A stretch of 6,659 nt of DNA from Candidatus Hodarchaeota archaeon (GCA_016839955.1 JAEOTI010000247.1:1-6659); one strand, 5' to 3'. Counted from the stretch's first letter, positions 1 to 6,393 are shown. Notes: generated by a model not told the origin, from the letters alone. Numbers and translations: made by a program.

Positions 1-159
1 AGCAGTTAGAAAAATGAATAATGCCCCTACGCCAATCATTAGATTGACAAGCCATACAATCGCATGCATTATCTTTTCAGCTTCTACTGTCAAGAGTGCA
101 CATAAGAGACACCAGAAAGAAATAAGTAAAAATAAAGTAAGTTCTACACTATCTCCCAT
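1..159 (-). CDS. nuoJ: NADH-quinone oxidoreductase-like subunit J (NuoJ), N-terminal part, truncated by window edge
   Basis: Reading from the ATG at 159-157 gives 53 codons open to the window edge, too short and partial to stand out as an ORF. The peptide starts MGDSVELTLFLL. It has one hydrophobic helix at about residues 6-24, a short polar turn (VEAEK), then a second helix from about 31 to the edge (IVWLVNLMIGVGALFIFLTA). This two-helix start, with a small-residue-rich second helix, suits NuoJ/ND6, a membrane-arm subunit next to NuoA, H and K. Identity rests mainly on its place directly after nuoI, where archaeal complex I operons carry nuoJ. It overlaps the end of nuoI by 11 nt. A GAGGAG lies at 177-172, 12 nt before the ATG, and an AAAGGA at 167-162 is closer; both are inside nuoI, so translation is probably coupled. 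Most of the gene lies outside the window. Confidence 0.8.
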   Translation of the reverse strand, partial: MGDSVELTLFLLISFWCLLCALLTVEAEKIMHAIVWLVNLMIGVGALFIFLTA

Positions 160-730
160 TTTCCTTTATCTCTCCTCTTAGTTTGTCATCCTCATTACTC
201 CGAGTCTGAAGACTTTTGGCTTTTACTTGTTGCCAGCGTTTCCAATTTTCATTTAGTCGATTGTATGAATAGAACTGGGCTTCTATCGTAGTTTCTGCGG
301 AGTCAAAAAAAGGAGTATGATGCAAAGCATCAAAGCGACAAGCCTCAGCGACAGTACAAAACCCACAATGCATACATCTTGCTAAAAAGACCTCAGGACA
401 CCGTTTCGGTTTTGATTTCTTCCAATCAGGGGGTTGAGGATCAATCTCAGTCATCTGAATACATTTATTGGGACAAATATGATAGCAAGCAGAACATCCA
501 GTACAGTTCTCGATATTGAGTGCTAAAGTCCCTCGGCTCCGAGGTGAAATATGAGGTGTGTGTTTAAAGCCAATAGCGTAGTGTGGTTTTTCAATCATTT
601 GTAAATCCCGTTGTTTTCGATAGAAACGGTCTCGTTGTTCATTAGACCCTCTATATGGAACAGTGATAGGACGTTTGAACAAGTATCGCATAACAACTGC
701 CATTGGTTTTAGGATGATAGTTCTAACCAT
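149..730 (-). CDS. nuoI: NADH-quinone oxidoreductase-like subunit I (NuoI), 2x[4Fe-4S] ferredoxin-type subunit
   Basis: A 193-aa peripheral-arm subunit that should carry the two tandem 4Fe-4S clusters (N6a/N6b type) passing electrons toward NuoB. The N-terminal amphipathic/basic stretch (about 8-28, containing RPITVPYR) matches the segment that docks on the membrane. SRG at 65-67 precedes the first motif, as usual. Motif 1 is canonical: C76-C79-C82-C86-P. Motif 2 is C119-C122-C125, then C131, with five residues between the last two cysteines instead of three, and Arg instead of Pro after the last. The downstream FDAL context is normal, so this looks like a two-residue insertion and not a frameshift. 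Extra cysteines occur at 90 and 111. The C-terminal 35-40 residues are a charged tail without recognisable motif. ATG start chosen on GAGGTGA at 743-737, 6 nt upstream. The gap after nuoH is 6 nt, and the gene overlaps nuoJ by 11 nt. Confidence 0.95.
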   Translation of the reverse strand: MVRTIILKPMAVVMRYLFKRPITVPYRGSNEQRDRFYRKQRDLQMIEKPHYAIGFKHTPHISPRSRGTLALNIENCTGCSACYHICPNKCIQMTEIDPQPPDWKKSKPKRCPEVFLARCMHCGFCTVAEACRFDALHHTPFFDSAETTIEAQFYSYNRLNENWKRWQQVKAKSLQTRSNEDDKLRGEIKENGR

Positions 731-736
731 TTAAAT

Positions 737-743
737 TCACCTC
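737..743 (-). promoter_or_regulatory. Shine-Dalgarno of nuoI, merged with the nuoH stop
   Basis: GAGGTGA lies 6 nt before the nuoI ATG, and its last three bases are the nuoH TGA stop. A ribosome finishing nuoH is therefore placed on the nuoI start. Confidence 0.8.
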
Positions 744-1813
744 ACATAATTCAATCCAAGAGGATCGATTAATAAAACGGCAACCCATAGAATATTAAGA
801 AGACCTAAAGGAACCATCCGCTTCCAACCAATATCAAGAAGTTGATCTATCCGAATTCTTGGCAAAGCTGCTCTAATCCAAATCATAATGAAAACAACAA
901 TATGGATTTTAAAAATAAACCAAAAGACTTGTGCAGCGACCCCATACGATTTGGAGTCAGAAAATGGACCGAGCCATCCTCCAAAGAATAACAAAACAAC
1001 AAGAACACTATTGATAAATAGACTGGCGTACTCATGGTGCATACTCATCATATACCGCCAAGACGCAAATTCAGTCCGCCAACCCATTACTAGTTCTGAT
1101 TCAGCCTCGGGAAGATCAAACGGTATCCTTTCACTCTCTGCAGTCATCGATACTGAAAAAACTAAAAGACCAATAGGCATTAATAAAGCAAACCAAATTC
1201 CTTGTTTTCTTTGAGCCTCAACAATTTCCAATAAACTAAATGAACCAGTCCACATTACCACTCCTGCAACAGCAAGAGCTAATGGAATTTCATATGAAAT
1301 CAATTGGGCTGCGCTTCTAAATCCACCAATTATCGAGTATTTATTATTAGACGCCCAGCCTCCAACCAAAACTGCAACAGGATAGATAGAAAGCACTGCA
1401 ACTATATAAAGTAACCCAGCTGCAGGATTAGTAATAAACCACTCTTGAGTAATTGGAATAATAGCTAGTCCAATAACAGCAGTTAGAACGATAATAAAAA
1501 TAGAATAATCAAATAAAGCTCGATCAGCATCTTCTGGAACGATATCTTCTTTTCCAAAAAACTTTAGGAAATCAGCTACATTTTGAAGTAAGCCCACTTG
1601 TCCAATTACAGGCCACATTGGATCAACACCGGGTCCTCGGCGATGCATCATATGGCCCATGACTTTTCTTTCAAGCCAAATTATCATAATTATATCTATA
1701 CTAACAAAAGTAAATAGTAGGGTAGCTTGAGCAAAATAAGTGGCTAATGTATGATATCCACTTGGAACAAACGCCTCAAGTGCTTGATCATAGAATTCTT
1801 CAACCGGTTTCAC
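737..1813 (-). CDS. nuoH: NADH-quinone oxidoreductase-like subunit H (NuoH/ND1 family)
   Basis: A 358-aa membrane subunit that joins the peripheral and membrane arms and forms much of the quinone tunnel. Using the GTG start, about eight hydrophobic helices lie near 24-46, 103-123, 131-153, 168-190, 205-225, 264-283, 295-318 and 331-350. Hallmarks: WLERK (46-50) after helix 1, ADFLKFFGKEDIVP (80-93), GGFRSAAQLISYE (163-175), the ND1 signature PFDLPEAESELVMG (231-244) with its acidic residues intact, and ALPRIRIDQLL (316-326) near the end. The reading frame is open 7 codons further, to a TTG at 1834, but that stretch encodes the ribosome site: GGGGAGGT at 1827-1820 sits 6 nt before GTG at 1813. 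This GTG also overlaps the nuoD stop as GTGA, a coupling arrangement. Length is near the family norm. The region after the first ERK motif (RRGPGVDPMWPVIGQVGLLQ) is a little longer than the usual RxGPNxxGxxGxxQ form. Confidence 0.96.
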   Translation of the reverse strand: MKPVEEFYDQALEAFVPSGYHTLATYFAQATLLFTFVSIDIIMIIWLERKVMGHMMHRRGPGVDPMWPVIGQVGLLQNVADFLKFFGKEDIVPEDADRALFDYSIFIIVLTAVIGLAIIPITQEWFITNPAAGLLYIVAVLSIYPVAVLVGGWASNNKYSIIGGFRSAAQLISYEIPLALAVAGVVMWTGSFSLLEIVEAQRKQGIWFALLMPIGLLVFSVSMTAESERIPFDLPEAESELVMGWRTEFASWRYMMSMHHEYASLFINSVLVVLLFFGGWLGPFSDSKSYGVAAQVFWFIFKIHIVVFIMIWIRAALPRIRIDQLLDIGWKRMVPLGLLNILWVAVLLIDPLGLNYVR

Positions 1814-2928
1814 CGATCTACCTCCCCAATACAAAGATCAATAGAAGCAATTATAACAGGTAAATCGGCTAATTTTCCTCCTCTAGAGAGATAAGGTGCA
1901 AGTGAGAGATTTGAGAAAGCACCCGAACGTATCTTCACGCGCCATGGTTGTCCAGAGGCGACAAATTCTCTTTTCTTCTCATGAAGTTTCCCACTGATTA
2001 AATAATAAGCGTACTCTCCCCGAGGGTCTTCGATTCGAGAATAAACACTGTTTGGTGGAACACGGCGGGGGACTCTGATACTAATTTCCCCAGGGGGAAT
2101 TTCTTCAAGTGCCTGTCTAATAATTCGTAAGCTTTGTTCCATTTCTTCCATTCTTACTTCATAACGAGCTAAGCAATCGCCATCATCCCTTTTAGGAATA
2201 TCAAATTTAAAACGATCATAGATAGAATAAGGTTCTAAACGCCGTATATCTGCTTTCACACCAGATGCTCTTAATACAGGACCAGTTGCGCCACCATTAA
2301 TCGCTACACTTTTGGGAAGGACTCCAACATTCTTACTTCGCATGACAAAGACATCGCTCTCATCGAGCATCCAGCGATATTCTTCTATTCGATTTTCAAT
2401 ATAATCACAGGCAGTTTGCAGGTCCGTCTCAAAACCAGGATATAGATCATTTGCCACGCCCCCAATTCGCATATAATTATACATCATTCGAGCCCCAGTA
2501 AGATGCTCAAGGATGTCTAAAAGGTACTCTCGGTCCCTAAAAGGATAAACTAGCATAGTGAGGACACCAATGTCCCCTGCATAAGCTGCTAACCAAACAA
2601 GATGGCTAATAATACGTTGCATCTCAAGAGTTATAACACGAATGTACTCAGCTCTTTCAGGAATTTGGTCAGTAATCTTTAAAGCTTCTTCTGTGGCTTT
2701 AACGAAGCCATACGCTTGTGACAGTCCGGCTACATAGCACATACGATTTGTAATGGGAATAAATTGTAAGTATGTTCGGTTTTCAGAAATTTTCTCAAAA
2801 CATCGATGTAAATAACCTAACAAACAATCAGCATCCACTATGTTCTCTCCATCCGTTAACACCTTAAAAGTCCATAGTCCGTGTGTAACTGGATGCTGAG
2901 GACCCATATGAATCCATGCTTGACTCAT
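1810..2928 (-). CDS. nuoD: NADH-quinone oxidoreductase-like subunit D (NuoD, 49 kDa family)
   Basis: A 372-aa peripheral subunit related to the NiFe-hydrogenase large subunit; with NuoB it forms the quinone head-group site. Visible motifs (numbered from ATG 2928): [10 protein letters not shown] (8-17), [13 protein letters not shown] (37-49), NRMCYVAG (61-68), ERAEYIRVI (91-99), [14 protein letters not shown] (145-158), [12 protein letters not shown] (219-230), PYSIYDRF (233-240), [17 protein letters not shown] (250-266), [10 protein letters not shown] (301-310) and the C-terminal [10 protein letters not shown]. His16 and Tyr65 sit 49 residues apart, the spacing I recall for the quinone-binding His/Tyr pair of mitochondrial 49-kDa (His59/Tyr108). 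The paired CxxC motifs that hold NiFe in hydrogenases are absent. Oddities: Cys43 where Gly/Ala is usual, and an apparent insertion near 312-327. The frame extends 6 codons to ATG 2946, but GGAGGG at 2944-2939 lies there and ATG 2928 overlaps the nuoC stop as ATGA, so the shorter start is preferred. Confidence 0.96.
   Translation of the reverse strand: MSQAWIHMGPQHPVTHGLWTFKVLTDGENIVDADCLLGYLHRCFEKISENRTYLQFIPITNRMCYVAGLSQAYGFVKATEEALKITDQIPERAEYIRVITLEMQRIISHLVWLAAYAGDIGVLTMLVYPFRDREYLLDILEHLTGARMMYNYMRIGGVANDLYPGFETDLQTACDYIENRIEEYRWMLDESDVFVMRSKNVGVLPKSVAINGGATGPVLRASGVKADIRRLEPYSIYDRFKFDIPKRDDGDCLARYEVRMEEMEQSLRIIRQALEEIPPGEISIRVPRRVPPNSVYSRIEDPRGEYAYYLISGKLHEKKREFVASGQPWRVKIRSGAFSNLSLAPYLSRGGKLADLPVIIASIDLCIGEVDR
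1820..1827 (-). promoter_or_regulatory. Shine-Dalgarno deciding the nuoH start (GTG 1813)
   Basis: GGGGAGGT lies inside the last codons of nuoD, 6 nt upstream of the GTG that overlaps the nuoD TGA. It falls inside the extended frame from TTG 1834, so it argues against that upstream start. Confidence 0.8.
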
Positions 2929-3503
2929 TGTAAATTTTCCCTCCATTTATCAATTTCAATACGCCCTTTAGCTTCATTTACCGGTCTTGTTAAGCGAAAT
3001 GGATTTTCAGGTTGTTTATATGATTTACGTAACGGGTGAAGTAAGTTAGGATCTTCATGGGACATCTCATCCCATTCTTCAGGTAATAGAATTCGTTTAA
3101 GGTTGGGATGACCTGTAAAATTAAAACCAAATAAATCAAAGATCTCTCGTTCATGCCAATCTGCAGTTTTCCAGATTGAAGTCACTGACGGTAGTAAAGG
3201 ATTCTCCAAATCGTCAATACGAGCGTAAATTTCAAGCATTAAACTACTAGACCATGATCCTAACATATAAGCAGCCGCGAAATACGACTGCATATCAATT
3301 CCCACAATTGAGGATAGATGTTCAAAATTTAGGTCTTTTTTCGCGAAAGCAGCAACTTCAGTAAGTGATGAGGGGGAAATTGTAACTCTTACTCTGTTCT
3401 TTTGTGGAATCTCAGAATCTAATAATTTGGAAGAGAAAACTGCTTTTAATCGTTCGAGTGTCTCTTTTTCGAGAACAAAATTTCCGGATTCAATGGCCCC
3501 CAC
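2925..3503 (-). CDS. nuoC: NADH-quinone oxidoreductase-like subunit C (NuoC, 30 kDa family)
   Basis: A 192-aa stand-alone NuoC, a structural peripheral-arm subunit that packs on NuoD and carries no cofactor. It is not fused to NuoD as in some bacteria. The family signature is clear in the second half (GTG-start numbering): [20 protein letters not shown] (104-123) with the WxExE acidic/aromatic pattern, [18 protein letters not shown] (124-141), then HPLRKSY (156-162). The N-terminal half is divergent, as is normal for this family. The frame is open to a TTG at 3536, but the best ribosome site is AAGGAGAGG at 3519-3511, with GGAG 10 nt before GTG 3503, so I place the start there. That gives a 14-nt overlap with the end of nuoB. 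The gene ends with the ATGA overlap into nuoD. The TTG start would add 11 mostly charged residues. Confidence 0.94.
   Translation of the reverse strand: MGAIESGNFVLEKETLERLKAVFSSKLLDSEIPQKNRVRVTISPSSLTEVAAFAKKDLNFEHLSSIVGIDMQSYFAAAYMLGSWSSSLMLEIYARIDDLENPLLPSVTSIWKTADWHEREIFDLFGFNFTGHPNLKRILLPEEWDEMSHEDPNLLHPLRKSYKQPENPFRLTRPVNEAKGRIEIDKWRENLQ
2939..2944 (-). promoter_or_regulatory. Shine-Dalgarno deciding the nuoD start (ATG 2928)
   Basis: GGAGGG lies 10 nt before ATG 2928, within the 3' end of nuoC. It overlaps the alternative upstream ATG 2946, which would have no site of its own. Confidence 0.75.
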
Positions 3504-4149
3504 GATAGTTCCTCTCCTTTTTTCCTCTAATTTCAATTATTCCGTCAGGATCTACTCTTCCCTTTCCGATTTTCTCACCTAGTCGAAATTCTTCATAAGT
3601 CCAAGTTCTTGGAAAAGATTCTTCCAGTTCTTCCCGTTTATGTTCTGGAGTGAAACGTCTATCCTTCTTGATTTTCTCTTGGAGTAATTTTAGCCCGTAA
3701 ACCATTGCTTCAGGTCGCGGTGGGCAGCCAGGAACGTGTACATCGACGGGGATGACTGGATCTGTGCCTTCAACGATTGAATAACCCTCAAAAAAGGGCC
3801 CTCCCGTTATTGCGCACTCTCCTTGGGTCATCACATACTTTGGGGAAGGCATCTGGTCATATAATTTACGAAGTCTGGGTGCAAATTTGTGAGTTACTGA
3901 GCCATTTACCCATAATAAATCGCAGTGCCTTGGAGAAGCTCTTGCTAAAACTCCCATTCTTTCAACATCGAACCTAGGGGCATAAGTAGCCGCCATCTCG
4001 ATTGCACAACAAGACATTCCTAGAAATAGAGGATAAAGTGAATTTCTTCGACTCCAATTTTGGATTGGATTTGTAAAGAAGTGAATAAAATCCTTGATTT
4101 TTTGAGTACTAGAAAGAAAGAAACTCAAGACATTCCCTCTTAGGACCAT
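3490..4149 (-). CDS. nuoB: NADH-quinone oxidoreductase-like subunit B (NuoB, PSST/20 kDa family)
   Basis: A 219-aa (or 212-aa) peripheral-arm subunit that binds the terminal 4Fe-4S cluster N2, the electron donor to quinone. All four expected ligands are present: the tandem C47-C48 in MSCCAIEM, C112 in [10 protein letters not shown] and C142 in [10 protein letters not shown]. Other family blocks are [20 protein letters not shown] (71-90), [12 protein letters not shown] (96-107) and [13 protein letters not shown] (130-142). A hydrophobic/amphipathic N-terminus (about 8-26) and a charged C-terminal tail of about 60 residues flank the core. ATG 4149 overlaps the end of nuoA by 10 nt but has no obvious Shine-Dalgarno. 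TTG 4128 (codon 8) has GAGG 7 nt upstream and is a serious rival start. I keep the ATG because it is the stronger start codon; the function does not depend on the choice. The end overlaps nuoC by 14 nt. Confidence 0.97.
   Translation of the reverse strand: MVLRGNVLSFFLSSTQKIKDFIHFFTNPIQNWSRRNSLYPLFLGMSCCAIEMAATYAPRFDVERMGVLARASPRHCDLLWVNGSVTHKFAPRLRKLYDQMPSPKYVMTQGECAITGGPFFEGYSIVEGTDPVIPVDVHVPGCPPRPEAMVYGLKLLQEKIKKDRRFTPEHKREELEESFPRTWTYEEFRLGEKIGKGRVDPDGIIEIRGKKERNYRGGH
3511..3519 (-). promoter_or_regulatory. Shine-Dalgarno deciding the nuoC start (GTG 3503)
   Basis: AAGGAGAGG lies within the last codons of nuoB. Its GGAG core is 10 nt from GTG 3503. It is downstream of the TTG at 3536 and cannot serve that codon. 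Confidence 0.7.
4136..4139 (-). promoter_or_regulatory. Possible Shine-Dalgarno for an alternative nuoB start (TTG 4128)
   Basis: GAGG, within AGAGGG at 4140-4135, lies just after the nuoA stop and 7 nt before TTG 4128, which is in the nuoB frame. It cannot serve ATG 4149. If used, NuoB would be 7 residues shorter. Confidence 0.45.
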
Positions 4150-4532
4150 AGTATCTCGTTTTTCTTCATCCAGAAAATTAAACCAAGCACGGGTAATAGT
4201 GTAAAAATAGAGATTATTATCAAAATCTCAACCATATCCACAGATGGATCACGAAAAATTAAGGCAAAAGTAAGTAGAAAAACAGAAAGAACATCAAATA
4301 AAACAAATACAATAGCGAATGAAAAAAATGAGAAGTTATATCGTCGTTGTGCTTCTCCAATCGGTTTTTCTCCACATTCATAGACACTTTTACTTGGACG
4401 AATTGTTTCATAATTTGGACTCAAAAACCAATTAATTAATTTCGAAGCGATAGGAACAGTTGTTCCAATAATCACCCAGATCGCAATTGCTTCATACTCA
4501 GGGGGAATCAAAATGTCACATCCAGGCTCCAT
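4140..4532 (-). CDS. nuoA: NADH-quinone oxidoreductase-like subunit A (NuoA/ND3 family)
   Basis: A 130-aa membrane subunit, normal length for NuoA, that sits by NuoH and NuoJ at the arm junction. Three hydrophobic helices lie at about 15-36, 69-92 and 101-122. The long loop between helices 1 and 2 carries the diagnostic YECGEKPIGEAQRRYNFSFF (51-70), including the loop cysteine C53 known in ND3. Helix 2 reads FAIVFVLFDVLSVFLL: the family's FDxE motif keeps Asp80 but has Leu82 where Glu is expected. The ATG at 4532 is the first gene of the operon. No clear Shine-Dalgarno precedes it, unlike the downstream genes, so it may use a short or weakly structured leader. A possible BRE/TATA lies about 80-90 nt upstream. 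The end overlaps the nuoB ATG by 10 nt. Confidence 0.95.
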   Translation of the reverse strand: MEPGCDILIPPEYEAIAIWVIIGTTVPIASKLINWFLSPNYETIRPSKSVYECGEKPIGEAQRRYNFSFFSFAIVFVLFDVLSVFLLTFALIFRDPSVDMVEILIIISIFTLLPVLGLIFWMKKNEILWS

Positions 4533-4600
4533 ATGCGAGCAAATTAGCTATAAACTGGAAAAACCCTTTTTTTATTAAGAAAAAACTGGTCAGCCCAACT

Positions 4601-4612
4601 TGAAAATTTTCA
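4601..4612. repeat. Perfect 12-bp palindrome next to the candidate nuoA promoter
   Basis: TGAAAATTTTCA is its own reverse complement. It begins at the downstream edge of the candidate TATA element, between it and the expected start of transcription. This is where an archaeal repressor would block polymerase, so it could be an operator. AT-rich palindromes of this length also arise by chance in such DNA. Confidence 0.35.
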
Positions 4613-4623
4613 TTTATATTTCG
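4612..4623 (-). promoter_or_regulatory. Candidate BRE/TATA promoter of the nuo operon
   Basis: The minus strand reads CGAAATATAAAT, resembling an archaeal purine-rich BRE followed by a TATA box. Transcription would start about 25 nt downstream, near 4590, giving a leader of roughly 58 nt before nuoA. Weaker alternatives are TTAATAAA at 4577-4570 and TTTATA at 4554-4549; the latter is too close to the ATG to make a normal leader. The call is by eye in AT-rich DNA, where chance matches are common. Confidence 0.35.
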
Positions 4624-4635
4624 ATTTTTTTAGAC

Positions 4636-4700
4636 AAAATGAAAAAAGTAATTCTCTAGTTAAACAACGATAATAGATTCCAAGTATTATTTAGGAATCT
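4636..4700 (-). terminator. Possible transcription terminator after the zinc-ribbon gene
   Basis: Eight bases after the stop, AGATTCC (4700-4694) and GGAATCT (4681-4675) can pair as a 7-bp stem with a 12-nt loop. A T-rich stretch follows about 28 nt later (T6 at 4647-4642 and T4 at 4639-4636). Archaeal termination depends mainly on T-runs, so the stem may be incidental. The element would separate the zinc-ribbon gene from the nuo operon. Confidence 0.35.
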
Positions 4701-4707
4701 TAAGGTA

Positions 4708-6381
4708 CTAAATATGTACTAGCTCTATTGCTAAAATAATATCTCGTACAAGGTCAACTGTGTCTCTAATAGATGGAAGCGCACTAAAATCGAGAACAGT
4801 TGAAAATTCTCGTTCCAAAATATTAATAGTGACCATTATAAGTGTCAAGTCAGATCGTAACTTCTCTCCGATCCTATTAGTTTCTAGAATTCTTTGTTGA
4901 ACTTTTTGAGAATCACAAATTACGTTAATCCCTTCAAAGGGTGAGCGCCAATTGAACTTATTTATAGGACTTAAATTAATTTCAATTTTTGCATTCCAAT
5001 CGATTGAAACTCTACCTTTGCCAGATACTACTAATTTTTTCGCATCCCCTTCCCAAATCATTTCTTGTGGCTTATCAGAAAAGAACGTTGTGATAGCTTT
5101 TTCATAATTGTCTGAAAATTTCAAAGACTTGAACCGGTATTTATTTGCGAGGAGATCCGCATGATATTTCTCCGAAATGAAATATTGAAGCTGTTCTTTA
5201 GTTTCTGGCTTAGAGATATCATCAGTAGGGGGTTGAGGTTTTAAATCAACTTCAGATTTTTGAACTTCTTCTATGATAGTTGAATCCATTTCTGGAGTAG
5301 TTACTTCTTCTAAAGTTTCTGGAATTTCTTCTGGAGACGAAATAGCTTCAGGACGTTTCAAAGATGATGTGCTGATTTCTTTATCTACTTCACCAGTCAT
5401 AACCTTTATTTTAGTAATTGAAGCTTTAACCTGATCAGCAACATCAAGTATTTCCTGACGACTTTGTTTACAACGGTTACTAGCTACTTTTATCTTTTGC
5501 TTGGTTAAAAAATCTTGGAAGAGACCATCAAAGAACTGATCTAAAACCAAGGAAGGCAAATTTATTTTTACATCAGGATCTTCTACGGAAGATAAACTTA
5601 ATTTCGCTTGTCGGAGATTACTATCAGCATTTGACACATAACGCTCTGCATTATTAACATGACTTCGTTCAGTCATATCACCGACCATATCGACAGTTGA
5701 AGCATTCTGGACTGACTGTAATTCCACAATTGCTTTATCTAATAAGACAACAGCTTTATCCAGATGATATTTTCCCATTAAGAGAGCATCAAGATCTTCA
5801 TGAAGACTTACTTGTTTTTTCTCCTGAGTAATTTGATCCTTAGGTCTAGTATCTGTTAATTTCATTCGTCGGGCTCTGCTAATATTGTTTTGATAATCTC
5901 TTTTCTCTTGTTCAAGGTTGCGAAGTGTACCTCGAAGTGTTTCAAGTTGTTTAAAAACAAGATTTTCTTTTGCATTGGCCCTTACGACATCCATTTCTTC
6001 TGTTTTTAGTTTTTCTTGTAAGCTGCCTGATAATCTTGCCGATAATGAACGCCATGATAATTTTTTTAACTCATCTACTTCTGTCTGCTCTCGAATCCGA
6101 ATTTGGCGACATCTAATATATTCTTGATTTAAATCTCTGATTTCAATTCGAATATTTTGTATTTGACGTTCTAAATGAGCTAAATGCGCTTGTTGTTCTG
6201 TAATATCCGTTAATATTTCTTTATCGGGCTTTTCCTTTGTTGAATCTTTCTCTAACGATTTTTCTTCTTTTATTTCCTTCGATGTGGCTCGTGATCGTAA
6301 TTTAGTTCCACAATTACCGCAAAATTTTGCCATTGATCGAACTTTGTGACCGCATTTGACACAGAAAATGAATTGCGCCAA
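4708..6381 (-). CDS. Zinc-ribbon and coiled-coil protein of unknown function
   Basis: A 557-aa protein I cannot assign to a named family. In order: a zinc ribbon with C7-x2-C10 and C21-x2-C24 (each CxxCG-like); a lysine/glutamate-rich linker (31-58); a long heptad-like coiled coil (about 60-175); a second mostly helical region (about 190-335) that includes NNAERYVSNADSNLRQAKLS; an acidic, proline/threonine-rich disordered linker (about 338-396); and a C-terminal mixed domain (397-557) with a strand-rich part around 441-490 (MIWEGD, GKGRVSIDWNAKIEINL) and a helical end. No signal peptide or membrane helix is visible, so it is probably cytosolic and may self-associate. The start is TTG 6381 with GGAG 8 nt upstream; an in-frame TAA lies at 6408-6406 with no ATG or GTG between, and the internal ATG at codon 17 would lose the first CxxC. 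A gap and possible terminator separate it from nuoA, so a functional link to complex I is unproven. Confidence 0.85.
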   Translation of the reverse strand: MAQFIFCVKCGHKVRSMAKFCGNCGTKLRSRATSKEIKEEKSLEKDSTKEKPDKEILTDITEQQAHLAHLERQIQNIRIEIRDLNQEYIRCRQIRIREQTEVDELKKLSWRSLSARLSGSLQEKLKTEEMDVVRANAKENLVFKQLETLRGTLRNLEQEKRDYQNNISRARRMKLTDTRPKDQITQEKKQVSLHEDLDALLMGKYHLDKAVVLLDKAIVELQSVQNASTVDMVGDMTERSHVNNAERYVSNADSNLRQAKLSLSSVEDPDVKINLPSLVLDQFFDGLFQDFLTKQKIKVASNRCKQSRQEILDVADQVKASITKIKVMTGEVDKEISTSSLKRPEAISSPEEIPETLEEVTTPEMDSTIIEEVQKSEVDLKPQPPTDDISKPETKEQLQYFISEKYHADLLANKYRFKSLKFSDNYEKAITTFFSDKPQEMIWEGDAKKLVVSGKGRVSIDWNAKIEINLSPINKFNWRSPFEGINVICDSQKVQQRILETNRIGEKLRSDLTLIMVTINILEREFSTVLDFSALPSIRDTVDLVRDIILAIELVHI

Positions 6382-6389
6382 AATTAATT

Positions 6390-6393
6390 CTCC
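6390..6393 (-). promoter_or_regulatory. Shine-Dalgarno deciding the TTG 6381 start of the zinc-ribbon gene
   Basis: GGAG lies 8 nt before TTG 6381, the only plausible start between the in-frame stop at 6408-6406 and the first zinc-ribbon cysteine. An ATG overlapping the site at 6395 is in another frame and reaches a stop after two codons. Confidence 0.7.

Noticed and set aside
888..1214. 108-codon plus-strand open frame
   Set aside because: It lies antisense inside nuoH, whose conserved motifs run through the same bases. The peptide shows no domain and there is no good ribosome site.
1810..2928. NiFe-hydrogenase large subunit instead of NuoD
   Set aside because: The paired N- and C-terminal CxxC motifs needed for the NiFe site are absent, and the neighbours nuoA, H, I and J fit complex I.
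3777..3977. 66-codon plus-strand open frame
   Set aside because: Antisense to the conserved core of nuoB; a shadow of that gene.
4590..4613. Seven-codon upstream frame on the minus strand (ATG 4613 to TGA 4590)
   Set aside because: It overlaps the candidate TATA/palindrome and would lie upstream of the predicted transcription start, so it is probably not in the mRNA.
5918..6127. 69-codon plus-strand open frame
   Set aside because: Antisense to the coiled-coil region of the zinc-ribbon gene; Ser-rich shadow composition.
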